64,000 bases of DNA from Proteiniborus sp. MB09-C3. GTDB lineage: Bacteria; Bacillota; Clostridia; Tissierellales; Proteiniboraceae. How positions within the stretch are numbered: the first letter of the stretch is position 1; the number at the start of each line of letters is the position of its first letter. The notes under the pieces are model-generated. The model made no database searches and had not been told where the DNA came from. It saw nothing but the letters and a program-made list of their open reading frames with translations. The stretch covers positions 3,100,001 through 3,164,000 of the forward strand of contig NZ_CP127161.1 in the NCBI RefSeq assembly GCF_030263895.1, read 5' to 3'. Positions 26,045 to 34,674 of the stretch are shown here, in pieces. The translations under genes were made by a program, and so were the position numbers.

Positions 26045-28204
26045 CTACAAAGCTACTTTCATTCTTCTATAATAGAATAGCATAATTCCGCCACATATAA
26101 TATCTATAGTCAATGCATACACTGATGCTAGGAATATATTTTTGGAGTATGTGGAATATAATATAGCTACAGGAACTATAAATGAAAGTAGCAATTCTAT
26201 TAGCAAGTCTGCATTTGCTAAAACATTTGAGTATCCATTCACTTTAAGAATAGATAACTTCTTTCTTTTACTACGGTAGTATAGTGCTAAAACTGAGAAA
26301 TTCATAGCGATAATTACTCCAGTTGCAGGTAGCAATGATAAAATTGGTGTCAAAACTCCTTGCCTTGCACCGTTTTTAAGTCTTTGTACTCTTTCTTCTG
26401 CTGGAAGAAGAATATAGCCTCTTTTCGGATCTATCTCCTCAAGCTTTAGTTTGGCTTCTTCCATATTCTCAAATCCTATTAAATAACAATGTTGAATTAT
26501 GGACTTATCAAACCTAAAGGCATTATCTGAGTACAATTCAAAGAATGGTGTTGTCTGATATCCTTCCATTTCAGATAATCCATATACAATAAATGGATAA
26601 TCTTTAAAATCTTGATTATCTTGTATTATAACAAACTTCATAGGATTTCCATTTGTATAAAAATATTTCTCTTCAATGATATTTTCATCATAAATCGATT
26701 TTGGCAACAATATATACACAATATCTCCTGATAGATCTAAGTCTACTGCCTTTCCATCCTGCCCTATGATTGGATGCTTCTTTAAATAATTCCCATCAAC
26801 AGTAAAACCATTGTATTCTCTCTGCGAAGCATCCCAAATACCTTCCTTCGTTTCGCTTCCTTCGTTCTTTTCTTTCTTTTCATCTTCTTTGAATGCTCTA
26901 GTAAGTAATGCTGTAGACCTTCTTTGAAAAATCATTTGACCTGTTTTCGACAGCTGATTGTATATATGTACGTGTTCATCATATACTTCATCTGTTTCCC
27001 CTGGCTCGATGTATTTTGCTATATCATATCCATCAAACCTAGTTTCCATCGTATTTGCATATATATCCAATACTCCATTATACTCTTCCCCCACTTTTTT
27101 TATCTCAAAATAATAAGGAATCGATGTTGTAAGACTCTTGAGACCAATTGAAAACATTGGTATCAACATTACCGCAAAAATAATTTTCGCAAAAAAAGTA
27201 ACGTTAAGCAGCATATTATTGAAATTGTAATTTTTTATAAGTTTTGGCAATCTCAAAAAACTCACTATCAAGTATACAAAAATCAATATTCCTATGAATA
27301 CTGTATTTATAATAGTAAGAGCCAATAGATATTCCTTCATGAAATCAAGCACTGTTTCATTCCATTTATGGATATAAAACACAAAGCTAAGTACCGTGGC
27401 TATTACCTGCATAAGAATCGTATTTGATATAATTGGAGAAAATAGGTTCAGAGCAATTCGTCCATTAGAAAATCCATGCATTTTTTCTATTGCAATCTTT
27501 TTCATTTCATCTGAAATATTAAAAATCATAAATAAGCAAAGGAGTACTGAAGATAATACAAAAAAAACTTTAATTTGATTTCTAAATGCCTCATCATAAT
27601 CAAATGAATGAGAATGCATTTCATTGATATCAGGCGATGCAAATGCAAATTCTTCAAGTATATCAGCATTGAAATCGCTCACACTCTCTTGTGAGTGGGA
27701 AAAAATTCTAATTGGGTGATATTTTTGAATAGAATCCTGCTTTAAATCAGAAAAAGGATGAATAGTCACACTTATTTTAGGATTGATTAAGTGAATATAG
27801 TAGTCTGGATTTAATTCATAATTGGTAGAGTAGAACTTTCTGTCAATTGTATTTTCTTCTTTTTCTGCTTTTCTTTTAGTAACATTTAGATTAAATAGTT
27901 CATCCATATTTTTGTCAGGATACACATAAAAAACAAAATCCTCATTATAACCATCTTTTTCAATTCTATCTGAAATTATGATTACATTATGTTTTTTGGC
28001 TAAATTCTCAAGCTTGTTAATATAAACATCATCGTCCATATCTGCGATGCTAGTGGTAAATTGTATATGAGAAGTTGCTTCCCAATCATCTAGTCCATAT
28101 ATATTATAAGTATCTGATACTTCTCTTTCTGAATAAATATCAAAGATGATTAAAAATAAGGAAAAGGTCATGATTATTATTAATAAAGAATAGACTTTTT
28201 TCAT
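26045..28204 (-). CDS. Bacteriocin-associated integral membrane protein (DUF1430-like ABC permease)
   Basis: 719 residues. One N-terminal hydrophobic segment, an extracytoplasmic domain (~30-205), three segments around 210-315, another large external domain (~370-590), then three to four C-terminal segments (~605-715). This FtsX/MacB-like layout and the N-terminal block (YGLDDWEATSHIQFTTS) fit the DUF1430 bacteriocin-associated family that pairs with lactococcin-972-group ATPases. The ATPase gene lies 27 bases upstream. The likely role is export of, or immunity to, a peptide; the substrate is unknown. Confidence 0.72.
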   Translation of the reverse strand: MKKVYSLLIIIMTFSLFLIIFDIYSEREVSDTYNIYGLDDWEATSHIQFTTSIADMDDDVYINKLENLAKKHNVIIISDRIEKDGYNEDFVFYVYPDKNMDELFNLNVTKRKAEKEENTIDRKFYSTNYELNPDYYIHLINPKISVTIHPFSDLKQDSIQKYHPIRIFSHSQESVSDFNADILEEFAFASPDINEMHSHSFDYDEAFRNQIKVFFVLSSVLLCLFMIFNISDEMKKIAIEKMHGFSNGRIALNLFSPIISNTILMQVIATVLSFVFYIHKWNETVLDFMKEYLLALTIINTVFIGILIFVYLIVSFLRLPKLIKNYNFNNMLLNVTFFAKIIFAVMLIPMFSIGLKSLTTSIPYYFEIKKVGEEYNGVLDIYANTMETRFDGYDIAKYIEPGETDEVYDEHVHIYNQLSKTGQMIFQRRSTALLTRAFKEDEKKEKNEGSETKEGIWDASQREYNGFTVDGNYLKKHPIIGQDGKAVDLDLSGDIVYILLPKSIYDENIIEEKYFYTNGNPMKFVIIQDNQDFKDYPFIVYGLSEMEGYQTTPFFELYSDNAFRFDKSIIQHCYLIGFENMEEAKLKLEEIDPKRGYILLPAEERVQRLKNGARQGVLTPILSLLPATGVIIAMNFSVLALYYRSKRKKLSILKVNGYSNVLANADLLIELLLSFIVPVAILYSTYSKNIFLASVYALTIDIICGGIMLFYYRRMKVAL

Positions 28205-28231
28205 TTAGCGCCTCCATATGTATTTAATGTC

Positions 28232-28876
28232 CTAATTTATGTCATCAAGATTAAATACTACATCAAATCTTGGTAGTAAATCTAAATCATGGGTAACTAC
28301 CAATACAGTTTTTCCTTTATTTCGAAGGGTTTGAAATAAATCCATTACTAAATACTTATTTGTCTTATCAAGATTTCCTGTAGGCTCATCCGCCAGCACT
28401 ATACTGCATGGCTTCAAAAGTAGTCTGCCTAATGCAATCCTCTGTTGTTCGCCTCCTGAGAGAGTATGGACCTTCCTGTTTTTAACACCTGTTAGCTGTA
28501 TTTCCTCTAAGGTTTGATCTATAGCTGATTTCCTATTATCATATTTTCCGTATCGCATCCCAATCTTTAGGTTCGATTCGACAGTCTCATTTTCTAACAG
28601 AGCATAATTTTGAAACATATATCCTATTTCTTTTCTTAACATCTGTTGTGCCAATCTGGATTTTATTGAGATGTTTTTATTTCCTAAAAGGATATAGTCT
28701 CCACTTGTATGCTTGTCCAACAAACCAAGTATATTAAGCAATGTACTTTTCCCCGAACCAGATTTCCCGACAAATCCTACAAAGCTTCCCTCTTCCACCT
28801 TAAAGCTTAAATCGTTAAAAAGTACTCTTTCTCCAAAACTTTTCTTTAAACTGTTTACTTCTAGAACTGTTCCCAT
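28232..28876 (-). CDS. ABC transporter ATPase, lactococcin-972 export group
   Basis: About 214 residues. Walker A GKSGSGKST, Q-loop MFQNYALLENETVESNL, signature LSGGEQQRIALGRLL, Walker B IVLADEPTGNLD and H-loop VVTHD are all present. The ALLENETV Q-loop and size match the ATPase of bacteriocin export pairs. Start choice is uncertain: the ATG at 28888 abuts the AAGGGG site, so the ATG at 28876 is used. A hairpin lies only 22 bases upstream of the reading frame's 5' ATG. Confidence 0.8.
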   Translation of the reverse strand: MGTVLEVNSLKKSFGERVLFNDLSFKVEEGSFVGFVGKSGSGKSTLLNILGLLDKHTSGDYILLGNKNISIKSRLAQQMLRKEIGYMFQNYALLENETVESNLKIGMRYGKYDNRKSAIDQTLEEIQLTGVKNRKVHTLSGGEQQRIALGRLLLKPCSIVLADEPTGNLDKTNKYLVMDLFQTLRNKGKTVLVVTHDLDLLPRFDVVFNLDDIN

Positions 28877-28910
28877 ATAATTAATCATCCCCTTAAAAAT
28901 ATCTTTTTCA

Positions 28911-28955
28911 GAAAAGGGAGCTTATCAGCAATCATTGCATCAAAGCTCCCTTTTC
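28911..28955 (-). terminator. Hairpin in the leader of the bacteriocin-type ABC operon
   Basis: A perfect 13-bp stem (GAAAAGGGAGCTT at 28911-28923 with 28943-28955). On the minus strand it directly follows the stop of a 31-39-codon ORF and precedes the ATPase gene, so it is either the terminator of that ORF or an attenuator for the exporter. Confidence 0.6.
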
Positions 28956-29075
28956 TCATTTGTACATTACATAACTATATATCGCTGCTATTCCCCTTGC
29001 AAAGCTTTTATACCATCTGAATTTTGCTTTTATAATGTTTGGCCTAAACATACCATAATAAAATACATTTGTCAA
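28956..29075 (-). CDS. Candidate short cationic peptide ORF upstream of the ABC exporter
   Basis: Open frame of 39 codons from TTG 29075 (AGGAT 8 bases ahead) or 31 codons from ATG 29051, ending at TGA 28956-28958 immediately before a 13-bp hairpin. The last 31 residues contain eight Lys/Arg and no Asp or Glu, and end IAAIYSYVMYK. The position next to a bacteriocin-type exporter makes it a candidate substrate or leader peptide. Against it: no strong ribosome site, and a good promoter (29047-29075) overlaps its start and would exclude it from that transcript. Confidence 0.3.
   Translation of the reverse strand: MTNVFYYGMFRPNIIKAKFRWYKSFARGIAAIYSYVMYK
29047..29075 (-). promoter_or_regulatory. 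Sigma-A-type promoter of the bacteriocin-type ABC operon
   Basis: TTGACA at 29070-29075 and TATGTT at 29047-29052 with exactly 17 bases between, on the minus strand, ~170 bases upstream of the ATPase gene. The transcript would include the hairpin at 28911-28955. Confidence 0.55.
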
Positions 29076-29198
29076 GTTATTATCCTATTTAGTATAATTT
29101 TCCCAAATAGTCCAAAATATCAACTTGTTGCTTGGAAATCCTTGGAATTACGTATTTTCAAAATTGCTGAAATAGATAATTATGAGAATCAATAATTT

Positions 29199-29391
29199 AA
29201 AGGGACAGGCAAACTGTCATCCTGAGACAGGCAGTATAAGCTTTACTTACGAAGGAGCTACCCACGAAGGATCCTGCTTAATAAAGAGATTCTTCACTGC
29301 GTTCAGAATGACAAAACGTGTGGATAATAAATTTCACACAGCTGGCGGATGTCTTGATTTACAATCTTAGATTAGATTATCCTGTCCCTTT
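29199..29391. repeat. 193-bp palindromic MITE-like element
   Basis: Terminal inverted repeats AAAGGGACAGG (29199-29209) and CCTGTCCCTTT (29381-29391). Inside lies a second inverted pair: TGTCATCCTGA near the left end and TTCAGAATGACA near 29305, the latter preceded by AGAGATTCTTC. It encodes no protein with a credible start and sits between two unrelated operons. Confidence 0.6.
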
Positions 29392-29403
29392 GTTTATGTG
29401 ATT

Positions 29404-30075
29404 TTACATTATTTTGTTCTTTTTAAATTGGTTTATGCTCGCTAGCATTGTCAATAAGTATATGGCAAATGCTATACCTAATAGCAAAAAACTCCATCCA
29501 GTTAGGTCTAGTGAGATACTTTCTAAAAACATCTCTAGCTTACCTGATTCAATAAAGCTTGGCTTTGGAATATATTTAGCCAATGACGAAATGATAACAG
29601 GCAAAAAGAAGAATCCGAAAAAGAAAAGCCTTGATAAATTAATAGCCTTTGCTGCTCCGTATCTAAAAATAAATGTATACAAAATTCCTGTAAATATTAA
29701 AGCAAGGCTTACTCCAACCGATAGAGCCAAGCTAAGAGTGCTGTCAAATACTATTTTGCCATTTGTAAATCTTGCTAGGACAAGGTAATATAGCATTCCA
29801 GCAATTGCTAATAAAAGGGCTGTGATGTATTTACTCATTACAATTTTATATGGCTTTAAGGGAAGAGTCCTCAATAATGAATATCCTTTATTTTTATCCT
29901 CTGCATATTCATTTCGTGCTGTTACACCATAAACCATCATAAAAATAAACCCTACAGACATAAAGATTCCCATGTCATTACGAATAGTTGACATAATAAA
30001 AACCAATCCTATCATAAAATAAAGCAATATAGTCTTCCTAGCTTGATAAATGTCTTTATATATTATATATAACAT
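29404..30075 (-). CDS. ABC-2 type permease subunit
   Basis: 223 residues with six hydrophobic segments and no large soluble domain. It overlaps the stop of the ATPase gene by one base. The LRTLPLKPYKIVMSKYI block after the second segment is typical of ABC-2 permeases in YtrA-controlled operons. Substrate is unknown; relatives respond to cell-wall-active compounds. Confidence 0.8.
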   Translation of the reverse strand: MLYIIYKDIYQARKTILLYFMIGLVFIMSTIRNDMGIFMSVGFIFMMVYGVTARNEYAEDKNKGYSLLRTLPLKPYKIVMSKYITALLLAIAGMLYYLVLARFTNGKIVFDSTLSLALSVGVSLALIFTGILYTFIFRYGAAKAINLSRLFFFGFFFLPVIISSLAKYIPKPSFIESGKLEMFLESISLDLTGWSFLLLGIAFAIYLLTMLASINQFKKNKIM

Positions 30076-30950
30076 TAATTTTCCCCCTTTACTAATGATA
30101 TTAATATTTGGTCTATACTTGTGTTTTCAATCCTTATAATATCCTTATCTATATAGGGCTTTAGTGTGCTTTTCATCTCTTCGCTTTTATCTGTTAATCC
30201 TGAAATCCCAAAGAAATTTTTCTCTATTCCTAAAAGCTTATTCTTTATGTCATTTATCTCATATCCATTTTTTATGTGTATAGTTTTCCATTTTTCCAAT
30301 AGTTCATCTTTTGTAGCAGAAAGCACTATTTTACCATCTATTAAAAATGTTACGTAATCTGCTACCTTTTCAATATCTTCTGTTATATGAGTCGAGAACA
30401 ATACTGACTTATTCTCATCCCGTATTACTTCTAAAAGAATTTTTAGAATTTCACTTCTGATTACTGGATCTAGTCCTGATGTAGGCTCATCTAATATTAA
30501 AAGCTCAGGATTGTGAGCCAGTGCGAGGGCTAAAGCAAGCTTTACTCTCATTCCCTTTGAAAGCTCTTGAACCTTTTTGGTGCTACTTACATTAAACCTT
30601 TCAATAAGAGTATAGAATTCATCTCTATCCCATTGTCTATAGTGTTGAGAAATAAATTTTTCCATCCATTTTACACTCATATCTTCATAGAAAAACTGTT
30701 CCTCTCCTACATACCCTATTTTATTTTTAATCTCTTCTTCTGAGCTTTTGTAATCAAGACCAAATAGCTTTATCTTCCCACTATCATAGTTTATTAGATT
30801 CATAATGGCTTTAATTGTTGTGGATTTTCCTGCACCATTAGGCCCAACTAATCCCATTATATAGCCCCTTGGAAGAGTTAAAGAAATGTCCTTTAAAGTA
30901 AATTCTTTATATTCCTTCCTTAAGTTTGATATCTCTAAAATATTACCCAT
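30075..30950 (-). CDS. ABC transporter ATP-binding protein (YtrB-like)
   Basis: 291 residues. Walker A GPNGAGKST, Q-loop VGEEQFFYEDMSV, signature ELSKGMRVKLALALALAH and Walker B LLILDEPTSGLDP are intact. A C-terminal ~85 residues follow the ATPase core. One-base overlaps with the GntR gene before it and the permease after it indicate a coupled three-gene operon. Confidence 0.88.
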   Translation of the reverse strand: MGNILEISNLRKEYKEFTLKDISLTLPRGYIMGLVGPNGAGKSTTIKAIMNLINYDSGKIKLFGLDYKSSEEEIKNKIGYVGEEQFFYEDMSVKWMEKFISQHYRQWDRDEFYTLIERFNVSSTKKVQELSKGMRVKLALALALAHNPELLILDEPTSGLDPVIRSEILKILLEVIRDENKSVLFSTHITEDIEKVADYVTFLIDGKIVLSATKDELLEKWKTIHIKNGYEINDIKNKLLGIEKNFFGISGLTDKSEEMKSTLKPYIDKDIIRIENTSIDQILISLVKGEN

Positions 30951-31324
30951 TATCTTTCCTCCTTTAATTCTTTTAATATTTTTATAATGTCTTCTACTTC
31001 AATATAGTATTTTGCAGCTTCATCTAGTATCTCTTTAAGATTTATCCTTATCTCACTAATTTTTTCATTTCTTAGATTATCTTTATTTATTGGAGTTACA
31101 AAGGAGCCCAATCCAGGTCTTGTTGTTATGTAGCCTTCGTTTTCTAGATCTGCATAGGCTCTCTTGATTGTAATCACACTTATTTTAAGCTCATTCGCCA
31201 TAGTCCTTATAGAAGGTAAAAGCTCATCTTTCTTTAAATCTCCTGTGACTATTGCATGAATTATCTGATCTTTTACCTGTTTGTATAAAGGGTCTGGATT
31301 AGTATTAGACAAGGTTATAAACAT
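30950..31324 (-). CDS. GntR family regulator, YtrA subfamily
   Basis: 124 residues: a winged-helix DNA-binding domain (PLYKQVKDQIIHAIVTGDL, LPSIRTMANELKISVITIKRAYADLENEGYI) and a short ~50-residue C-terminal helical tail in place of a large ligand domain, the mark of the YtrA branch. It probably represses its own operon through the palindrome just upstream and is released by an envelope-stress signal. Confidence 0.9.
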   Translation of the reverse strand: MFITLSNTNPDPLYKQVKDQIIHAIVTGDLKKDELLPSIRTMANELKISVITIKRAYADLENEGYITTRPGLGSFVTPINKDNLRNEKISEIRINLKEILDEAAKYYIEVEDIIKILKELKEER

Positions 31325-31338
31325 TTCATCACCCTAAC

Positions 31339-31361
31339 TGTATATATAGTATATATACAGT
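31339..31361 (-). promoter_or_regulatory. Palindromic operator of the YtrA-type operon
   Basis: A 23-base perfect palindrome around one central base (CTGTATATATA-G-TATATATACAG), 14 bases upstream of the GntR start codon. Its TATA-rich centre and GTATA/TATAC arms match the kind of site bound by YtrA-type GntR proteins. TTGTCA at 31369-31374 may be the -35 box. Confidence 0.65.
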
Positions 31362-31514
31362 ATATACTTGTCAAAATACTTTGTCAACAGCTTTAGCAAA
31401 AAAATAAAAAGCTCTTAGACTAAAAATAGACTAAGAACTCCTAAAGACTTTGCATTATCTTCTGTATGCATTTTTAAAGAACAAACTCTTGTAATAAAAT
31501 CTTATCTTTTTTTC

Positions 31515-31745
31515 CTAATATTTCTGAATTTCTAACAAATCTTCTACCATTTCACTCATTCGTCTATATGAATCATAAACTCCTTGGTTATAGAATTCTG
31601 GTCCTAGCTTCTCTATAAAAAAATCTAGAATTAAAGTTGCTGCTAGGTAACCCATTTCTTCTTCTCTTTCCTTGGCAAAATAATCTATAATTGCTGCAAT
31701 CATCTTTTCCTTTTTTTCCTTGCTTAATATGATTTTATTGCTCAT
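31515..31745 (-). CDS. DUF2164 family protein
   Basis: 76 residues, helical, with the DUF2164 pattern (LSKEKKEKMIAAIIDYFAKEREEEMG...DFFIEKLGPEFYNQGVYD). A strong AAAGGAGAGG site precedes the ATG. Family function is unknown. It stands alone; the 190-base spacer on its 3' side holds only a weak inverted repeat. Confidence 0.8.
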   Translation of the reverse strand: MSNKIILSKEKKEKMIAAIIDYFAKEREEEMGYLAATLILDFFIEKLGPEFYNQGVYDSYRRMSEMVEDLLEIQKY

Positions 31746-31842
31746 GTATTTCCTCTCCTTTAAATCCAGGGGACAAGCTTATTGATAGCTTGTTAGTATC
31801 TGAAATTTCATGTTTACTCATACTGAGTATATAGCTTTTTAT

Positions 31843-33114
31843 TCAGTCTGGCAAGGTACTTATTAACATATTGTATTCCGTACTACTAACTGTACTAACC
31901 AATTCGGCATTTCTAAGACCCTTAAAATATCCTAAATTTAATTTGGCGACTGTCTTTGCCATGATTTCAAAGTAATCTTTTTCAGCATCACTTAATTTCT
32001 CTGCTATGGCAGCATAATATTTTTCAAATGATCTATTTTCAAAATAATCTAGTGAATAGTCATTAAAGTTTGACATATTTTCATCTTCTATTTTATTATT
32101 TAAAGCCCAATTTTCTACATCAATTCTGTGTGAATTGTATTCGAATCCACTGTTAGGACAATATTTTAGTTCTCCATATAGATTAGGATAGGCAAGTATA
32201 CTTCCTGTAGCAATGTCATATAATCTGTAGTCATCTACTATATGGCTTTTTATGCTCTGCAAATGAATGTGACCTGTGAGAACTACTTCAATTCCCAACT
32301 CTTGAAATACATTTATTACCTCCAGGCTATTATCTATTACATAACCCTTATTGATTACTGAATTATGAGGTAACAAGCTATGATGCATAGAAGCTATCAA
32401 TTGGGCATTGTTTTCTTTAGCCATGACTGAACACTGCTCTATCCACTTAAGAGTTTCAGGGGAAATCATTCCATTTATTTCAGGTGCATTTGAAAATCTT
32501 GAATCATTTTTTTTGGTTGAATCAAGCATGAGCAGCCAAAGATCCTTCGATGGCATCACAAGGTAGCTTAATGAATGTTCATCTCTAGAAATAGCTTCAT
32601 CATAACCAAAAGAATTGTATATTTCAGAAAAATCTTGAGTGGTAATAGATTCAGCTTTACATGGCTCTTTACCAATATAATTCCCTGCCCATGGATTATC
32701 TATGTCATGATTTCCTGGGATTACGTAAACACAGGTACCTTGATTTTCTATATCTTCTAGTTTCTTAGCAAAATCTAAATGACTTTCTTTCTCGCCATTA
32801 CAGGATAGGTCACCGCTTACAATTAAAAAATCTGGTCTCTTATTGCTTACTTCCCATATAAAAGTATCCATTATTTCGTCTGCATAGTTAAGCAATTTGC
32901 CATCATTGGAGCAACAAAAATTTTCAAAGGCTTCATTTTCGTCATATGTTCTTTTGGAAATATAATGGGGATCTGAAACTATAAAAAAAGTTAATTCCTC
33001 TCCTGAGACAATTTCATAGCTAGGCGAAGAAAATGTTGCTTTTTTCATGCAACCTGATAGCATAATAAAGCATAAACCGATCGAAATGCTTAATAAAACC
33101 CTTTTAGAAACCAT
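31843..33114 (-). CDS. Secreted lipoprotein metallophosphoesterase
   Basis: 423 residues from ATG 33114 (AAGGGTG site; a GTG two codons earlier is too close). A lipoprotein signal ends at LSGC. Calcineurin-like motifs: VSDPHYIS, VSGDLSCNGE, IPGNHDIDNPW, SMHHSLLPHN and LTGHIHLQ. The insert after GNHD and the long C-terminal helical part set it apart from the cytoplasmic enzymes in this window. It probably hydrolyses phosphoesters outside the membrane; substrate unknown. Confidence 0.83.
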   Translation of the reverse strand: MVSKRVLLSISIGLCFIMLSGCMKKATFSSPSYEIVSGEELTFFIVSDPHYISKRTYDENEAFENFCCSNDGKLLNYADEIMDTFIWEVSNKRPDFLIVSGDLSCNGEKESHLDFAKKLEDIENQGTCVYVIPGNHDIDNPWAGNYIGKEPCKAESITTQDFSEIYNSFGYDEAISRDEHSLSYLVMPSKDLWLLMLDSTKKNDSRFSNAPEINGMISPETLKWIEQCSVMAKENNAQLIASMHHSLLPHNSVINKGYVIDNSLEVINVFQELGIEVVLTGHIHLQSIKSHIVDDYRLYDIATGSILAYPNLYGELKYCPNSGFEYNSHRIDVENWALNNKIEDENMSNFNDYSLDYFENRSFEKYYAAIAEKLSDAEKDYFEIMAKTVAKLNLGYFKGLRNAELVSTVSSTEYNMLISTLPD

Positions 33115-33260
33115 AGACACACCCTTCTTTCCTATAATAAATAAAAGGCAAAATGTGAATTTTGGTTATATTGGTAATATTGTTCATTTAGTTCATGTTA
33201 ATACTATTATACTATAAAGATACATTTATGGATAGTAAAAATTGTGTGAAATTACAAAAT

Positions 33261-33306
33261 AATGGGGTCAACCTTTTATAATTTTATAAAAGACTGACCC
33301 CTATTA
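33261..33306 (-). terminator. Terminator of the alcohol dehydrogenase gene
   Basis: GGGGTCA/TGACCCC outer arms (33264 and 33295) and an inner perfect CTTTTATA/TATAAAAG stem with a 4-base loop. It lies 15-60 bases past the stop at 33322. Confidence 0.75.
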
Positions 33307-33321
33307 CTGTAATTTTTTTAA

Positions 33322-34491
33322 TTATAAAGCTGATTTGTATATCTCAAGTACATCATTATAGCTTAAAGGTTTATATGAGCCTACTGCTCCTCCATTATAG
33401 TCTGTTACTGCCTTAGCCATTTTTTCTAGATTTTCTTCTCCTATTCCAAGCTCCCTTAAGGTTGACGGTATGCCTAAAGATGAGAAAAATTCTTGAGTTT
33501 TGTCTATGGCTTCATTTGCTATATCATAATCGTATTTATCACTCTCAATATTCCATACATTTTTGCCGTATTCAACAAACTTATCTACATTTGTATCGTC
33601 TAAAACATGTCTCATCCAGAAAGGTGTCAATACTGCTAAGCCTACACCATGTGTAATATCATAATAAGCTCCTAATTCATGCTGTAAAGGATGAACGCTC
33701 CAGATTGCTTCTTTTCCATATCTTATTAGTCCATTTATGGCAAGACTTGATGCCCACATAAGATTGGCTCTTGCTTCATAGTTATCTGGTTCTTTAATAG
33801 CAATCGGCCCATATTTAATACAGGTTTTCAATAGTCCCTCTGCTATTTTGTCTTGTACAAATGCATCTTTATTGTTACTAAAATAAGACTCTAGCACGTG
33901 GCTCATTATATCAGCTGTTCCTGCTGCCGTTTGACTTGCTGGTACTGTATATGTGTAAGTTGGGTCCAGTATAGAAAACTTAGGTGCCATATCAGGATGG
34001 CCTATTCCTAATTTCTGCTTAGTCTCTGGATTTGTAATTACTGCTCCTGCATCCATTTCTGATCCTGTAGCAGATAATGTAAGTACAGAGGCTATTGGAA
34101 GTACTTTTTCTATTTTAGCTTTCCTAATAACTAAATCCCATGGATCACCTTCGTAATAGAAACCAGCGGCTATTACCTTTGCACAGTCTATGGAGCTTCC
34201 GCCTCCTACAGGTAATATAAAGTCTATATCATTTTCCCTACATATCCTAATTCCTTCTCTTACACTTTCTATCCTTGGATTAGGCTCTATCCCGCTTAAC
34301 TCCCAGAATGGTATGCTTTCTTCCTTTAATATGCTTATAACCTTGTCATAAACACCTGTTTTCTTTATACTGCCTCCTCCATATGCAATTAAAACCTTTG
34401 AGCCATATTCTTTAATTTCTTTTCCCAATACTTGGATTTGGTCTTTTCCAAAGAAAATTTTAGTTGGTATAGAATAATTAAAATTAAGCAT
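33322..34491 (-). CDS. Iron-containing alcohol dehydrogenase (butanol dehydrogenase-like)
   Basis: 389 residues of the group III alcohol dehydrogenase family, YugJ/BdhA branch. N-terminal motifs IFFGKDQIQVLG and LIAYGGGSIKKTGVYD, cofactor site PVGGGSSIDCAK, ALTLSATGSEMD-like SATGSEMDAG, and metal-ligand histidines in SHVLESYF, HPLQHELGAYYDITHGVGLA. It should reduce aldehydes to alcohols with NAD(P)H, plausibly in solvent-type fermentation. It is monocistronic with its own terminator. Confidence 0.9.
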   Translation of the reverse strand: MLNFNYSIPTKIFFGKDQIQVLGKEIKEYGSKVLIAYGGGSIKKTGVYDKVISILKEESIPFWELSGIEPNPRIESVREGIRICRENDIDFILPVGGGSSIDCAKVIAAGFYYEGDPWDLVIRKAKIEKVLPIASVLTLSATGSEMDAGAVITNPETKQKLGIGHPDMAPKFSILDPTYTYTVPASQTAAGTADIMSHVLESYFSNNKDAFVQDKIAEGLLKTCIKYGPIAIKEPDNYEARANLMWASSLAINGLIRYGKEAIWSVHPLQHELGAYYDITHGVGLAVLTPFWMRHVLDDTNVDKFVEYGKNVWNIESDKYDYDIANEAIDKTQEFFSSLGIPSTLRELGIGEENLEKMAKAVTDYNGGAVGSYKPLSYNDVLEIYKSAL

Positions 34492-34607
34492 ATTTACATC
34501 TCCTCATTCTAAATGTTATTCTTTTTCTATTTAAGTCTAATATACCCTAGATTTATCCTTATAACTAGCTATATTATAAAAAGTTTTCTCTTAACAAAAA
34601 AATAAAA

Positions 34608-34648
34608 ATGAAAGCATAAAAAACTGTTTTTACCTTTTATGCTTTCAT
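34608..34648 (-). terminator. Terminator of the DUF2935 gene
   Basis: A perfect 14-bp stem (ATGAAAGCATAAAA with its complement at 34635-34648), 13-base loop, 26 bases past the stop at 34675. Confidence 0.8.
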
Positions 34649-34674
34649 AATGCCTGTAATAATATCCTAATTTT

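Noticed and set aside
28935-29195. 86-codon plus-strand ORF in the bacteriocin-exporter leader
   Set aside because: No ribosome site, unusual composition, and it overlaps the promoter, hairpin and short ORF on the other strand; treated as chance.
29182-29370. 62-codon plus-strand ORF
   Set aside because: It lies entirely within the palindromic repeat and has no credible translation signals.
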